Source of the DNA: CAZSHX01 sp964606895
Lineage (GTDB): Bacteria > Bacteroidota > Ignavibacteria > Kapaibacteriales > UBA2268
Assembly: GCA_964606895.1 (NCBI GenBank)
Contig: CAZSHX010000016.1
Coordinates: 1 to 64,000, forward strand
Reading direction: 5' to 3'
Length of the DNA stretch: 64,000 bases
Position numbers and translations under genes: made by a program. The notes under the pieces were generated by a model. It made no database searches, was not told the DNA's origin, and saw only the letters and a program-made list of their open reading frames with translations. Shown piece by piece: positions 1 through 8,111 of the stretch (the stretch's first letter is position 1; each line of letters opens with the position of its first letter).

Positions 1-1368
1 CATTCTTAGTATTTACATATGGATTGATATCCTTGGTTTTTATCCAATTTTGACTTGGTTGTGACTGTTTGTGAATAATGTAGGATAGATTTATGGCTGT
101 GAAAGAATCTTTCAAAACATCTATTTTGACAACAGCACTTCCATCCAAAGGATTAGGAATCACCGATATTTCAAGTTCCTCAGGATTCTCGGTTTCATCT
201 CCTTTAACACCAACTGCTTTTAATTTAGCATCAAGATAGAAGATTTCTGAAAACTGATTTTCTGTCCGAGGCGAACTGATTGAAATAGTGTAAGTTCCGG
301 CATAATAGGATGTTTCTGAAACCGAAACGTCCCATTCCAATAGTATTTCTTTTTGGGAATTTAAACTTGAAATAAATACTTCCGGTTTTGAAGTAATGGA
401 TATTTCCTGTGGAGTCTTAAGGGTAACGGTTATGCTGTCTGCGTTACTTCCTCCGAAATTTTTAATATATGCAGATATTTTGAAGGGACTATTTGCTTTT
501 GGAAGCTCGGGAGTAATGAAAGTACTTTTCATTGAGACATAAGCATTGCTGACAGAACCTGCTGATTTTGTAACAACCGTTTTCAAAGTATCTGAAAAGT
601 GGTTCATGGTTTCTTTTACATTTTCTATTTGTTGGTTGATGGAATCGGCATCAATTTTATTATTATATAGGGATTGGAAAACTGTTGTATTGAGAATTGT
701 CCTGCTTATGGAGGAAATCCATGAATTATTGTAGAAGCTTAGCATATCCTTAACGAACTTTTTATCATTCTGAATCAATGAATCGGATGAAGAAAGCTGA
801 TTTCTTAAATTATTATAAGCTACGAACAGAGTATCTTCTTTTTCTTCCAATTTTAGAAGCTTAACTTTCAGATCCGGAATATCATTATTACTGCATGCAG
901 TTTTCAACTCATCGAGAATGACAAAATATTCATTGTTTAATCTGTCATATTCCGATTGGTTATCTAATATAACCTGATTTTTGATGCCTGATTTTTGAAG
1001 CTCATTATGGTCAGGCTTGTAGGCAATTGCGTCTCCTGAAAAACAATTTCATCGAATGAAGATGTGCTGTATTCAAAGAATTTATCTGTACTTTCATTTT
1101 CCGGTGTGGCAAATCCTCCTATTAAAGAATATCTTGCATTCGGGTAAGTTGAAATACTTTTAGCCCATGAAGCAAATAAGTAGAACTGTTTCTTTATTGA
1201 AATTCCCTTAGGAATGTTAAATATGATATCTCCGGCAGGAGGTTCCCCAAATGTAGTCTTAACACATCTCGACTCATAATTGGCGGCACAGGGATCAGTC
1301 TGTGATTGTAAGTTAGTAGTTATAGCGAAAATGCCAAGAAACGCTGTAAGGATAAATAATTTTTTCAT
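1..1368 (-). pseudogene. Secreted protein of unknown function, frameshifted and cut by the window edge
   Basis: The start at 1368 gives a clear signal peptide (MKKLFILTAFLGIFAITTNLQSQ). The first frame stops at 964, but a different frame is open from about 1043 down to base 1. Adding one base to the A5 run at 1039-1043 (T5 on the coding strand) joins them smoothly, so that '..SFDEIVF' continues as 'SGDAIAYKPDHNELQKSG' and then about 340 more residues. The middle is rich in charged helical sequence (a possible coiled coil). The part near the edge has beta-rich sequence and a 'VIPNPLDGSAVVKI' stretch like the start of a T9SS sorting domain. The shift could be a true mutation or a homopolymer error. 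No family recognised. Confidence 0.75.
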
Positions 1369-1693
1369 GAGAATTCGATTTATTATTTATAAAGAGTTAT
1401 TTTCAAAAAACAGCAAAAAACTAAAAAAAACCTTCCCCTCCGATTTCTATCCAATCAAATATTAATATTGGAATTCCTCTTTTATATGCAAATAAAATTT
1501 AATTAAATACAATTAAATATACAAATAGATTTTTATACTTACGCAGTATGTTATCCACGTTAAAAATTCTATTGTATTAGGAATAACGCAACTGTTGACT
1601 AAAAGATTGAAATTCTCACTTTTTGATTTCTTCAAGATACGACTTACTGATATATTCAATCTATTGATAATTAAAATTATGGATATTTAGTCG
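1369..1693. other. AT-rich intergenic stretch
   Basis: About 325 bases between the start of the left-edge gene and the stop of the HpnE-like gene, both on the minus strand. It should hold the promoter of the left-edge gene, but no convincing TAnnTTTG element, terminator or RNA gene was seen. Confidence 0.5.
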
Positions 1694-3022
1694 TTAAATT
1701 ATTTCAGATGCCCTAAACCCGCTTTGAGCCGCACCTTCTATTGTTGCCGGCAATCCGGTGTTTGTCCAATCACCCGCAAGAAGAAGATTGTTGATGGAAG
1801 ATAAAGAATCGGGTCTGATTTTCTCTGTTTTGGGATTAGCTTTGAAGGTTGCGAACTTATCCTTAAAAACACGATAGTGAAGCACTTCGGGAATTGTCTG
1901 GAGTTTTAAAGAACTGGTAATTTCCTTAAGTACCATCTTCACTATTTTCTCGGCAGTCAATTCAACAATGTCATCTGCACCGCTGATAGTCAAAGCATAA
2001 TGTCCCGGAAATTTTTCTAAAATCCGAATATCTCGTTTTTTTATATGATTCAAATTGAAAAGCCATTGGGTTTTGGTTCCAAGAAATGCGATAAATTTTT
2101 CCAGGGTAATTTCTTTGTCAAGCCAAAGATAGACAGAAACAATTGGCGAATATTCAAATTGATTTAAATAATTAAAATTTTCCTTTTCATTTTCATTTTC
2201 AGAAATCAGCTTTTTTAATGCATTTGGCTGAATTGCAGAAATGACGTAATCAAAATCGGAAATAATTTCATCTGCTAAAATGATTTTAGTAATTCGATTG
2301 TTTGCAATCTCAAACTTTTTAACTGACTTCCCAAAAATTATTTTACCTCCATTACGGGTTAACCAATCAGGAAATGAAGCTAATAATGACGAAAGACCGA
2401 CATCCGAAAAAAGAAGTCTTGATGATTGCTTATCACTCAAAAAAGCTCTTTTAAGAACTTCGAGCAATAGATTGGCAGAAGCAGAATAAGGAGAAGAATT
2501 AAGAATGGCAAGAACCAAGGGTTCCCAGAATTTCTCAATCATTTCATCAGTTTGAAAATTCTTTTTGAGAAGCTCATGAACGGTGAATCCTTCACTTTTG
2601 ATTAATCCAAATTTCAATTTAGCAAAGAAAAACAAGGTAAGAAGTTTTGATTTCAAAGAAAGCCTTTTCAAACCGAATAGTCCTTTGAGCATTGCAATTT
2701 GGGGATTATTTCCCGAAACGTCGAGAACATCGGTAAAGCCATCCTTATAGCAGAACGGCACTCTTAAATTGTCATTCCCGACTAAATGCCCATCAGTTCC
2801 AAGGATTTTCAGAAGTTTTATAAAATTCGAATATGCTCCCATCATCGCATGCTGACCGTTATCAATCTGCTCGCCTGTGGTAGAATCCAAAAATGAATAA
2901 ACTCGCCCTCCCAAGGTATTCCTTGATACAATAAGAGTAACTTTATGACCTTGCTCGGCAAGGCCTACAGCGGCAGAAATGCCGGCTATCCCGCCGCCGA
3001 TAATTACAACTTTTTTAGGCAT
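1694..3022 (-). CDS. hpnE: FAD-dependent hydroxysqualene dehydroxylase-like oxidoreductase (HpnE family)
   Basis: A 442-residue flavoprotein of the amine oxidase/phytoene desaturase fold. The N-terminal Rossmann motif is at residues 6-18 (VIIGGGIAGISAA), followed by GGRVYSF near 38 and DNGQH at 54-58, which is typical of HpnE proteins. The C-terminal FAD-binding motif LLAGDWTNTGLPATIEGA is intact. HpnE removes the hydroxyl of hydroxysqualene to give squalene, normally next to hpnC and hpnD. Neither is in this window, so a related carotenoid-type desaturase remains possible. Its ATG directly follows the TAA of the upstream gene with no gap, so the two are probably co-transcribed. Confidence 0.68.
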   Translation of the reverse strand: MPKKVVIIGGGIAGISAAVGLAEQGHKVTLIVSRNTLGGRVYSFLDSTTGEQIDNGQHAMMGAYSNFIKLLKILGTDGHLVGNDNLRVPFCYKDGFTDVLDVSGNNPQIAMLKGLFGLKRLSLKSKLLTLFFFAKLKFGLIKSEGFTVHELLKKNFQTDEMIEKFWEPLVLAILNSSPYSASANLLLEVLKRAFLSDKQSSRLLFSDVGLSSLLASFPDWLTRNGGKIIFGKSVKKFEIANNRITKIILADEIISDFDYVISAIQPNALKKLISENENEKENFNYLNQFEYSPIVSVYLWLDKEITLEKFIAFLGTKTQWLFNLNHIKKRDIRILEKFPGHYALTISGADDIVELTAEKIVKMVLKEITSSLKLQTIPEVLHYRVFKDKFATFKANPKTEKIRPDSLSSINNLLLAGDWTNTGLPATIEGAAQSGFRASEII

Positions 3023-5104
3023 TTATCTTATTATTTGGAAAATTTTCCGGATAGGATTCTTATTCCCGTTAATCCCCAGAAAATATATACCTGACGGAAA
3101 TTCTTTTAAATTTATACGATTGCCTGAAGACATTGTAGTACTATAAATACAAATCCCCAAAGAATTAAATATCTCAATTTTGGATTGACCATCAATATCT
3201 GAAGTATTTCCAAAAGCCGTGAATTCGATATAGTCATTTGCCGGATTAGGATAAATCAGAACATCATTTTCAGATATTGCAACAGTTTCATTCACTCTTG
3301 CCGTACCAAATCTTGCTTTCCACAAAATTACGGAAGCATCTGCAAAACCTGCTAAAACATAATTCATATCGGGCGAAATGCCAAGATAAGAAGCCTCGTG
3401 TAAATAATCATCGTAAACATATTCTATGCTTCCTGTTTCGATATCAATGACTTTTATTTTCCAATCAGCGGTCTGAAAAATAAGATATTGGTCGTCGGAA
3501 GAAACGTTGATTACATTGTTTGCGATGTTTGGCTCAGTACCAGCAAATTCTTTGACTAACTTACCCTCAGATATGCTGTATTGCTTAATCCTTTGGTTTG
3601 CCCATTGGATAAATATATACTTTTCGTCATTTGAAATAACATACTTGTTCAAACCAAGAATGTCCTGACTTGAAAGCTTGAGCAAAGGTTTACCTCCAAG
3701 CTCTGAAACATTAAAATATGTCGTATCATAATTTTCAGACAAGGACATATAGGATATGTATTTCTTATTTTTTGAAAAATACACAGGATATGCATCATTT
3801 AAAGTTGTAATTTCTTCCTTAGTATCTGTTTTATATATATGGCAAGCATTAACCGAGTCAACATAATAGAAATAATCGTAAACTGACATGAAACAATCCT
3901 GAGTGATGCCATCAACAGAAAGACTTTTGACTAATTTTTTGGAATTCAAATCATATAGCTCAAGTTTGTTTGCTTCAGAATACATTGTAAACATTGAAGT
4001 ATCCCTCAGTGCATCCAACGTTCCCGGTTTTTGATAATACTCTTTTCCTGTCAGGGCATCAAAAAACGTTGAGCTTGCATAGCTGAAAAAGTTTTTTCCG
4101 TTGTTGCAGTAGTAAATATTTGAATTATTTAATGTTGCAAGTTCAACTCTTTTAGTTGTTGTAAAATCAAAAATACCGAGACCTTCAAATATCATGTAAG
4201 CAATCAATAACTTACCGTTTTGTTCAATGACATCAAACCGCGAAAGATATTCTGCGGGATAAGATGCCAAAGTATCGTGTAAGATTTCGTGCAAAATCAC
4301 TGCTCCTTCGTCTGAAGTTAAAAATGAACCAGAAATTAGAAAATGTATATCACTTATAGTACTACCGCTTGCAATACTTTGTTTCTTAGATATATCGTAA
4401 ATATCATATTTTCCTTCTGATTGCGAATATAATGAAATTAATGAACCTGAAGGATTGAACTGGATTGAAACAATGGAAGCACTAATAACAGGAATTGTCC
4501 CAATCTCATTACCGGTCAGGGCATCAAATAAGAATAGTCCTTTATCAGTAGCGATAGCCAGAGTGTCACCAGAATGCGAGAACGCGAGCCCATAAGCTTT
4601 TTCGGCTTTTGTTCCAAGAAAATCGTTAGTCAATTTGGCAGTTTTTGTATCATAGGTAAAAACCTTGCCTTGGGCAGATATTCCGGTAATCAGACTGAAT
4701 TTTTGGTTAATTATGCAGGCTTGAGCAATAATATTACTTATCTGATAATTTTTTGATTCTGAATTAGATGTTAAAGAAATCTGACTGATAGTTATTGATT
4801 TACCCGATGGCTGAAAGCACAATGCAACCGATTTGCTGTCGTTGGAAAATTTCAAAGAAAACAATATACTCCCAATGAGAACATCATATACAAGCGGTTG
4901 TCCATTTGAAGTCAGGGGATGAATCCTGAAAGCATCATCAATTCTTGTGAATCCTGAAAAATAATTGCCATCCGGTGAGAATTTTAGATTCTCGGTATGC
5001 TGGAAAAATCCGTAATTTGCCCAAACACTGTCAGCAGATTTGGATAGTAGATTTGATGAAGCACCTAAAATCAATAATACAAATATCAGTATTGCTCTTT
5101 TCAT
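3023..5104 (-). CDS. Secreted beta-propeller (WD40-like) protein with T9SS sorting domain
   Basis: A 693-residue protein with a signal peptide (MKRAILIFVLLILGASSNLLS). The body repeats propeller-like strands such as 'SHSGDTLAIATDKGLFLFDALTGNEIG' in shorter and divergent forms, giving probably two propellers. The last ~80 residues, from 'VLIYPNPANDYIEF' through 'FNSLG' and 'FPSGIYFLGING' to 'IRKIFQIIR', form a T9SS CTD, so the protein should cross the outer membrane and be surface-attached or released. This CTD has no palindromic insertion, unlike others in the window. It lies directly upstream of the HpnE-like gene without spacing. The ligand or role is unknown. Confidence 0.8.
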   Translation of the reverse strand: MKRAILIFVLLILGASSNLLSKSADSVWANYGFFQHTENLKFSPDGNYFSGFTRIDDAFRIHPLTSNGQPLVYDVLIGSILFSLKFSNDSKSVALCFQPSGKSITISQISLTSNSESKNYQISNIIAQACIINQKFSLITGISAQGKVFTYDTKTAKLTNDFLGTKAEKAYGLAFSHSGDTLAIATDKGLFLFDALTGNEIGTIPVISASIVSIQFNPSGSLISLYSQSEGKYDIYDISKKQSIASGSTISDIHFLISGSFLTSDEGAVILHEILHDTLASYPAEYLSRFDVIEQNGKLLIAYMIFEGLGIFDFTTTKRVELATLNNSNIYYCNNGKNFFSYASSTFFDALTGKEYYQKPGTLDALRDTSMFTMYSEANKLELYDLNSKKLVKSLSVDGITQDCFMSVYDYFYYVDSVNACHIYKTDTKEEITTLNDAYPVYFSKNKKYISYMSLSENYDTTYFNVSELGGKPLLKLSSQDILGLNKYVISNDEKYIFIQWANQRIKQYSISEGKLVKEFAGTEPNIANNVINVSSDDQYLIFQTADWKIKVIDIETGSIEYVYDDYLHEASYLGISPDMNYVLAGFADASVILWKARFGTARVNETVAISENDVLIYPNPANDYIEFTAFGNTSDIDGQSKIEIFNSLGICIYSTTMSSGNRINLKEFPSGIYFLGINGNKNPIRKIFQIIR

Positions 5105-5311
5105 TATTTTTTACCTTTTAAAATCAAAAAATACAAAATTCAAAAATATTTCCTATCAATTTCTTAGAACGATTTTCTTCCAAGAAAATTACTGAATTGT
5201 GATTGTATAACCAAGTTCGTGAATATTTGAAAGAAATTACCCTGCTTTTCGTTATAAAACTCTATTGATATAAAAATGAATTAGAGTTTTTACAATTTTT
5301 TGGGAGCTGAG

Positions 5312-6229
5312 ATGCAGGTAATTTTAGGTGGCGGCGGAGCTATAGGTAGCGAACTTGCTAAAGAATTGAAGAAATATACTGAACAGGTTCGTATTGTCGG
5401 GAGAAATCCACGGAAAGTGAATTCCGATGATGAACTTGTTATTGCAGATCTTCTGAATCCTTCAGAAACAGAAAAAGCAGTCGAAGGTGCTGATATTGCT
5501 TATCTGACGGTCGGCTTGAAGTATAGCAAAAAGACATGGATAGCCACATGGCCCCGATTGATGGCGAATGTTATTGAGGCATGTATCAAGCATAAAGTTA
5601 AACTTGTCTTTTTTGATAATGTTTACTCGTATGCTAAAGATGAAATTCCGAATATGACCGAAGAATCTGAAATCCATCCTTGCAGTGTTAAGGGAAGAAT
5701 AAGAGAGCAAATCTCCAGTGATTTGACTGACCATATCAAGAACGGTGAAATTACTGCACTTATTGCCAGAGCTGCAGATTTTTACGGACCTGCCATTTCA
5801 AACAGTCTGTTGAACGAAATGGTTTACAATAACCTCCTAAAAGGTAAGAAAGCCAACTGGTTTATAAGTGTGGACAAGTTCCATTCATTTACATTCACGC
5901 CGGATGCAGCAAAAGCAACTGCTTTGCTTGGTAATACTGTTTCTGCTTTCGGGCAGATATGGCATTTGCCTACTGACCAAAGAAGAATTAAAGGTAAGGA
6001 ATTTATTGAGATGTTTGCAAATGAAATGCAAGTCAAGCCAAGGTATTCAGTTATAAACCAAACTCTCTTTAAAATACTTGGGATTTTTGTTCCGATTCTC
6101 AATGAAATGTACGAAATGCGTTATCAGTATGACAAGGATTATTTCTTCGATAGCTCCAAATTTACAAAGCAGTTTGGTATCACTGCCACTCCATACGAAG
6201 AAGGTATCCGACAAGTAGTAGCAAAGTAA
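5312..6229 (+). CDS. Atypical NAD(P)-binding short-chain dehydrogenase/epimerase-like protein
   Basis: A protein of about 305 residues starting at ATG 5312, preceded by a GGGAG ribosome-binding site at 5302-5306; a TTG at 5300 is also in frame but lies across that site. The N-terminal nucleotide motif GGGGAIG (residues 6-12) and the 'FFDNVYSY' strand fit the extended SDR fold. At the catalytic position, where YxxxK is expected, the sequence reads 'CSVKGRIREQ', so the Tyr is missing. It is therefore an atypical SDR, possibly NAD-binding but not a classical reductase. It is monocistronic and divergent from the propeller/HpnE pair. Confidence 0.75.
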   Translation: MQVILGGGGAIGSELAKELKKYTEQVRIVGRNPRKVNSDDELVIADLLNPSETEKAVEGADIAYLTVGLKYSKKTWIATWPRLMANVIEACIKHKVKLVFFDNVYSYAKDEIPNMTEESEIHPCSVKGRIREQISSDLTDHIKNGEITALIARAADFYGPAISNSLLNEMVYNNLLKGKKANWFISVDKFHSFTFTPDAAKATALLGNTVSAFGQIWHLPTDQRRIKGKEFIEMFANEMQVKPRYSVINQTLFKILGIFVPILNEMYEMRYQYDKDYFFDSSKFTKQFGITATPYEEGIRQVVAK

Positions 6230-6280
6230 AAGTCAATATCCATATTTAATTGGAATAAAAATAATTACATTTTTAATTTT

Positions 6281-6395
6281 TTTTTCAGTAAAATGCAATG
6301 CAAATATCGCATAAACCATTGATATTATATCAAATAACGATTATTTAGCCATTGCATCTTTTGCATTATTAGGATGCAATTGATGCAATTTGGGT
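6281..6395. repeat. Partial copy of the 'GATGCAA' dispersed repeat
   Basis: Shares the stretch 'CCATTGATATTATATCAAA', 'TAACGATTATTTAGCCATTGC' in shortened form and a cluster of GATGCAA/TTGCATC words with the fuller copy at 6603-6845 and with the copy at 30051-30287. It lacks the AT-rich 31-nt end. Confidence 0.55.
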
Positions 6396-6411
6396 AGTTT
6401 TTCATTCTTCT

Positions 6412-6532
6412 GATTCCCATAGGGAATCAATATTTGCAACAAATCATACCTTCCAAGATTTCTTAACCCCATCGGGGTTAAATATAAAATTGACGGAAAT
6501 TTTTCGATTTATATGCTATCACTACGTGATAG
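6412..6532. repeat. Three 17-nt hairpins at an exact 52-nt period
   Basis: Hairpins with 7-bp perfect arms and 3-nt loops: GATTCCC-ATA-GGGAATC at 6412-6428, TAACCCC-ATC-GGGGTTA at 6464-6480, CTATCAC-TAC-GTGATAG at 6516-6532. Starts are 52 nt apart both times. The arms differ completely in sequence, so structure and spacing are kept but not bases. Both 35-nt spacers begin AATAT. No promoter or gene is seen within. Confidence 0.8.
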
Positions 6533-6602
6533 AAAGGCAAAGGGGTATTTCGCAGTTACAAATATTATTTAGCTACACGAAATCGGTTTTTCCTTTATAA
6601 CA

Positions 6603-6845
6603 AAAATTGCATTGCATCTTCAAAATATTTATGCAGAAGATGCAATACAATTATCATCTAACCAATTGATATTATTTCAAATAACGTTATTTTTGCAGTT
6701 GCATCTTTGCTTGCAAAAAGATGCAAAGATGCAATTTTTACCGCCCTCCCTCCAAGAATGGAGAGGGTCGGGGTGAGGTTGACCAACTATCATTTTAAAG
6801 AACGTTCATAAGATATAAACGAAAATAATAATTATTTATTGCTAT
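6603..6845. repeat. Dispersed intergenic repeat, full copy 1
   Basis: About 240 bp. In order it contains a TTGCATCTTC/GAAGATGCAA hairpin (6612-6645), the AATTGATATTATTTCAAATAACG-like core (in pieces), GATGCAAAGATGCAA words, the widespread 'GGAGAGGGTCGGGGTGAGGT' motif, and a 31-nt AT-rich end at 6815-6845 (starts ATAAACGAAAATAATA, ends TTATTTATTGCTAT). The copy at 30051-30287 matches in the same order. The 31-nt end recurs at 55517-55547. Confidence 0.75.
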
Positions 6846-6863
6846 GAAATACGAGTAAATATA

Positions 6864-8099
6864 TTAAATCTTCACAAACTTCCCAACTCTATCCCCCAAC
6901 CTCACAAAATAAACTCCCGACGGCAAACCCGAAACATCAATTCTTTGTCCTCCGCTGGCGGAGGTGTCTGCGGAGCAGACGGAGGTGGAAATAATTTCAC
7001 CAAAGACATTGAAGATTCTAACCGTATTTGAGAAACCTTCCGAAGGTTCCAAACCTTCGGAAGGTTGAGTTATTTCTATGAAATCGGTGGCGGGATTGGG
7101 GGAAAGAGAGATTGCTTCATTTATTTGACCTGACTCATCTTGCACAGATGTTAAAGGTCCTTTCCAGAGCTTGATTGTTCTGTCGGTGCTTCCGCTTGCA
7201 ATGATGCTTGCATCAGGATTAAAAGCAACACTGTAAACCCCGGAATTATGTCCGCTGAGGGTATTTATTAAACTTCCTGATTTCAAATCCCATAATTTAA
7301 CAGTCCAGTCCATGCTACTACTAACCATTTTTCTACCGTCTGCACTTACTTTTATTGAATGAACTGATTTTGTATGTCCTATTAGAGTACTTATCAATTC
7401 ACCCGAATTCAAATCCCAGAATTTAATTTTGGCATCGCTTCCACAGCTTGCTACCTTGCTTTCATCGGGAGTAATAAGCACATCAATAAGTACAGTATTA
7501 TTACCCAAATAAGTTCTGATTGAATTGCCGGAATTGACATCCCACAAGATTAACAAACTATCCACGCTACAGCTTACCATTTTTGAACCGTCTTTAGTAA
7601 ATGCAATACCGTTAACTCTATTTTTGTGACCTGAAAATGTTTGAATAATCTTTCCTGAAACGGCATCCCACAATTCAATTTTATTATCTTTGCCGTTGCT
7701 TGCTATTCTACTTCCGTCAGGGCTGATTGCCAAAGCAAAATTATAATTATGAACCTGATAAGTGAAATCAAGACTCCCTGAATTTACATCCCAAATTTTG
7801 ATGGTGCTGTCGCAGTTGTTTGTACTGACAATTTTACTTGCATCAGGATTTAAAACAATTTTTTCGAAATAGCACTGACCGGAAATTGTTCTGAGCAGAT
7901 TACCTGTTTTTCCATCCCATATTTTGATGGTGCTGTCGGTACTGCAACTTGCAAGGATACTGCCGTCCTTACTGAATACAACACAACTTACCGTTGATTT
8001 ATGCCCATAGAGAGTATTCAGAACTTCATTCTGAGCAAAAGCGAAATTAGAGAAAGCAAACAGCAAAACAACAAAAAAAGCAGTAATTGAATTTTTCAT
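6864..8099 (-). CDS. Secreted seven-bladed WD40 protein with T9SS sorting domain
   Basis: 411 residues: signal peptide (1-22, ends SNFAFAQ), then seven WD repeats such as 'GHKNRVNGIAFTKDGSKMV' ending in 'IKLWD' or 'IKIWD', enough for one closed propeller, then a CTD from 'SLSPNPATDFIEIT' to 'VGKFVKI'. Two in-frame palindromic insertions interrupt the CTD: 'PSEGLEPSEG' before 'VRIFNVFGE' and 'CSADTSASGG' before 'RIDVSGLPSG'. Probably surface-exposed, with a protein-binding role by family, partner unknown. It is separated by 12 nt from the upstream Asp-box gene, so likely one operon. Confidence 0.85.
   Translation of the reverse strand: MKNSITAFFVVLLFAFSNFAFAQNEVLNTLYGHKSTVSCVVFSKDGSILASCSTDSTIKIWDGKTGNLLRTISGQCYFEKIVLNPDASKIVSTNNCDSTIKIWDVNSGSLDFTYQVHNYNFALAISPDGSRIASNGKDNKIELWDAVSGKIIQTFSGHKNRVNGIAFTKDGSKMVSCSVDSLLILWDVNSGNSIRTYLGNNTVLIDVLITPDESKVASCGSDAKIKFWDLNSGELISTLIGHTKSVHSIKVSADGRKMVSSSMDWTVKLWDLKSGSLINTLSGHNSGVYSVAFNPDASIIASGSTDRTIKLWKGPLTSVQDESGQINEAISLSPNPATDFIEITQPSEGLEPSEGFSNTVRIFNVFGEIISTSVCSADTSASGGQRIDVSGLPSGVYFVRLGDRVGKFVKI
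6949..6985. repeat. In-frame palindromic element (CCTCCGC / GTCTGC type), CTD loop B
   Basis: Two adjoining hairpins: CCTCCGC-TG-GCGGAGG (6949-6964) and GTCTGC-GGA-GCAGAC (6966-6980), followed by GGAGG that can pair with the first arm. On the coding strand it encodes about 'SADTSASGG' between the 'NVFGE' and 'RIDVSGLPSG' blocks of the sorting domain. Confidence 0.8.
7034..7066. repeat. In-frame 33-nt palindromic element (CTTCCGAAGG type), CTD loop A
   Basis: A perfect inverted repeat: 15-nt arm AACCTTCCGAAGGTT, spacer CCA, then the exact reverse complement of the arm. It encodes 'QPSEGLEPSEGF' between the 'PNPATDFIEIT' and 'VRIFNVFGE' blocks. Confidence 0.9.
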
Positions 8100-8111
8100 A
8101 AATCTTTTTCC

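Larger units (their letters stand above)
6230..6863. other. Repeat-dense intergenic region
   Basis: More than 600 bases without a plausible gene between two convergent genes. It holds a partial and a full copy of a dispersed repeat (about 6281-6395 and 6603-6845) and, between them, three hairpins with a 52-nt period (6412-6532). All three are listed separately. Confidence 0.7.

Noticed and set aside
6412..6532. CRISPR array (17-nt palindromes with 35-nt spacers)
   Set aside because: The three 'repeats' do not share sequence, and no cas genes are in the window.
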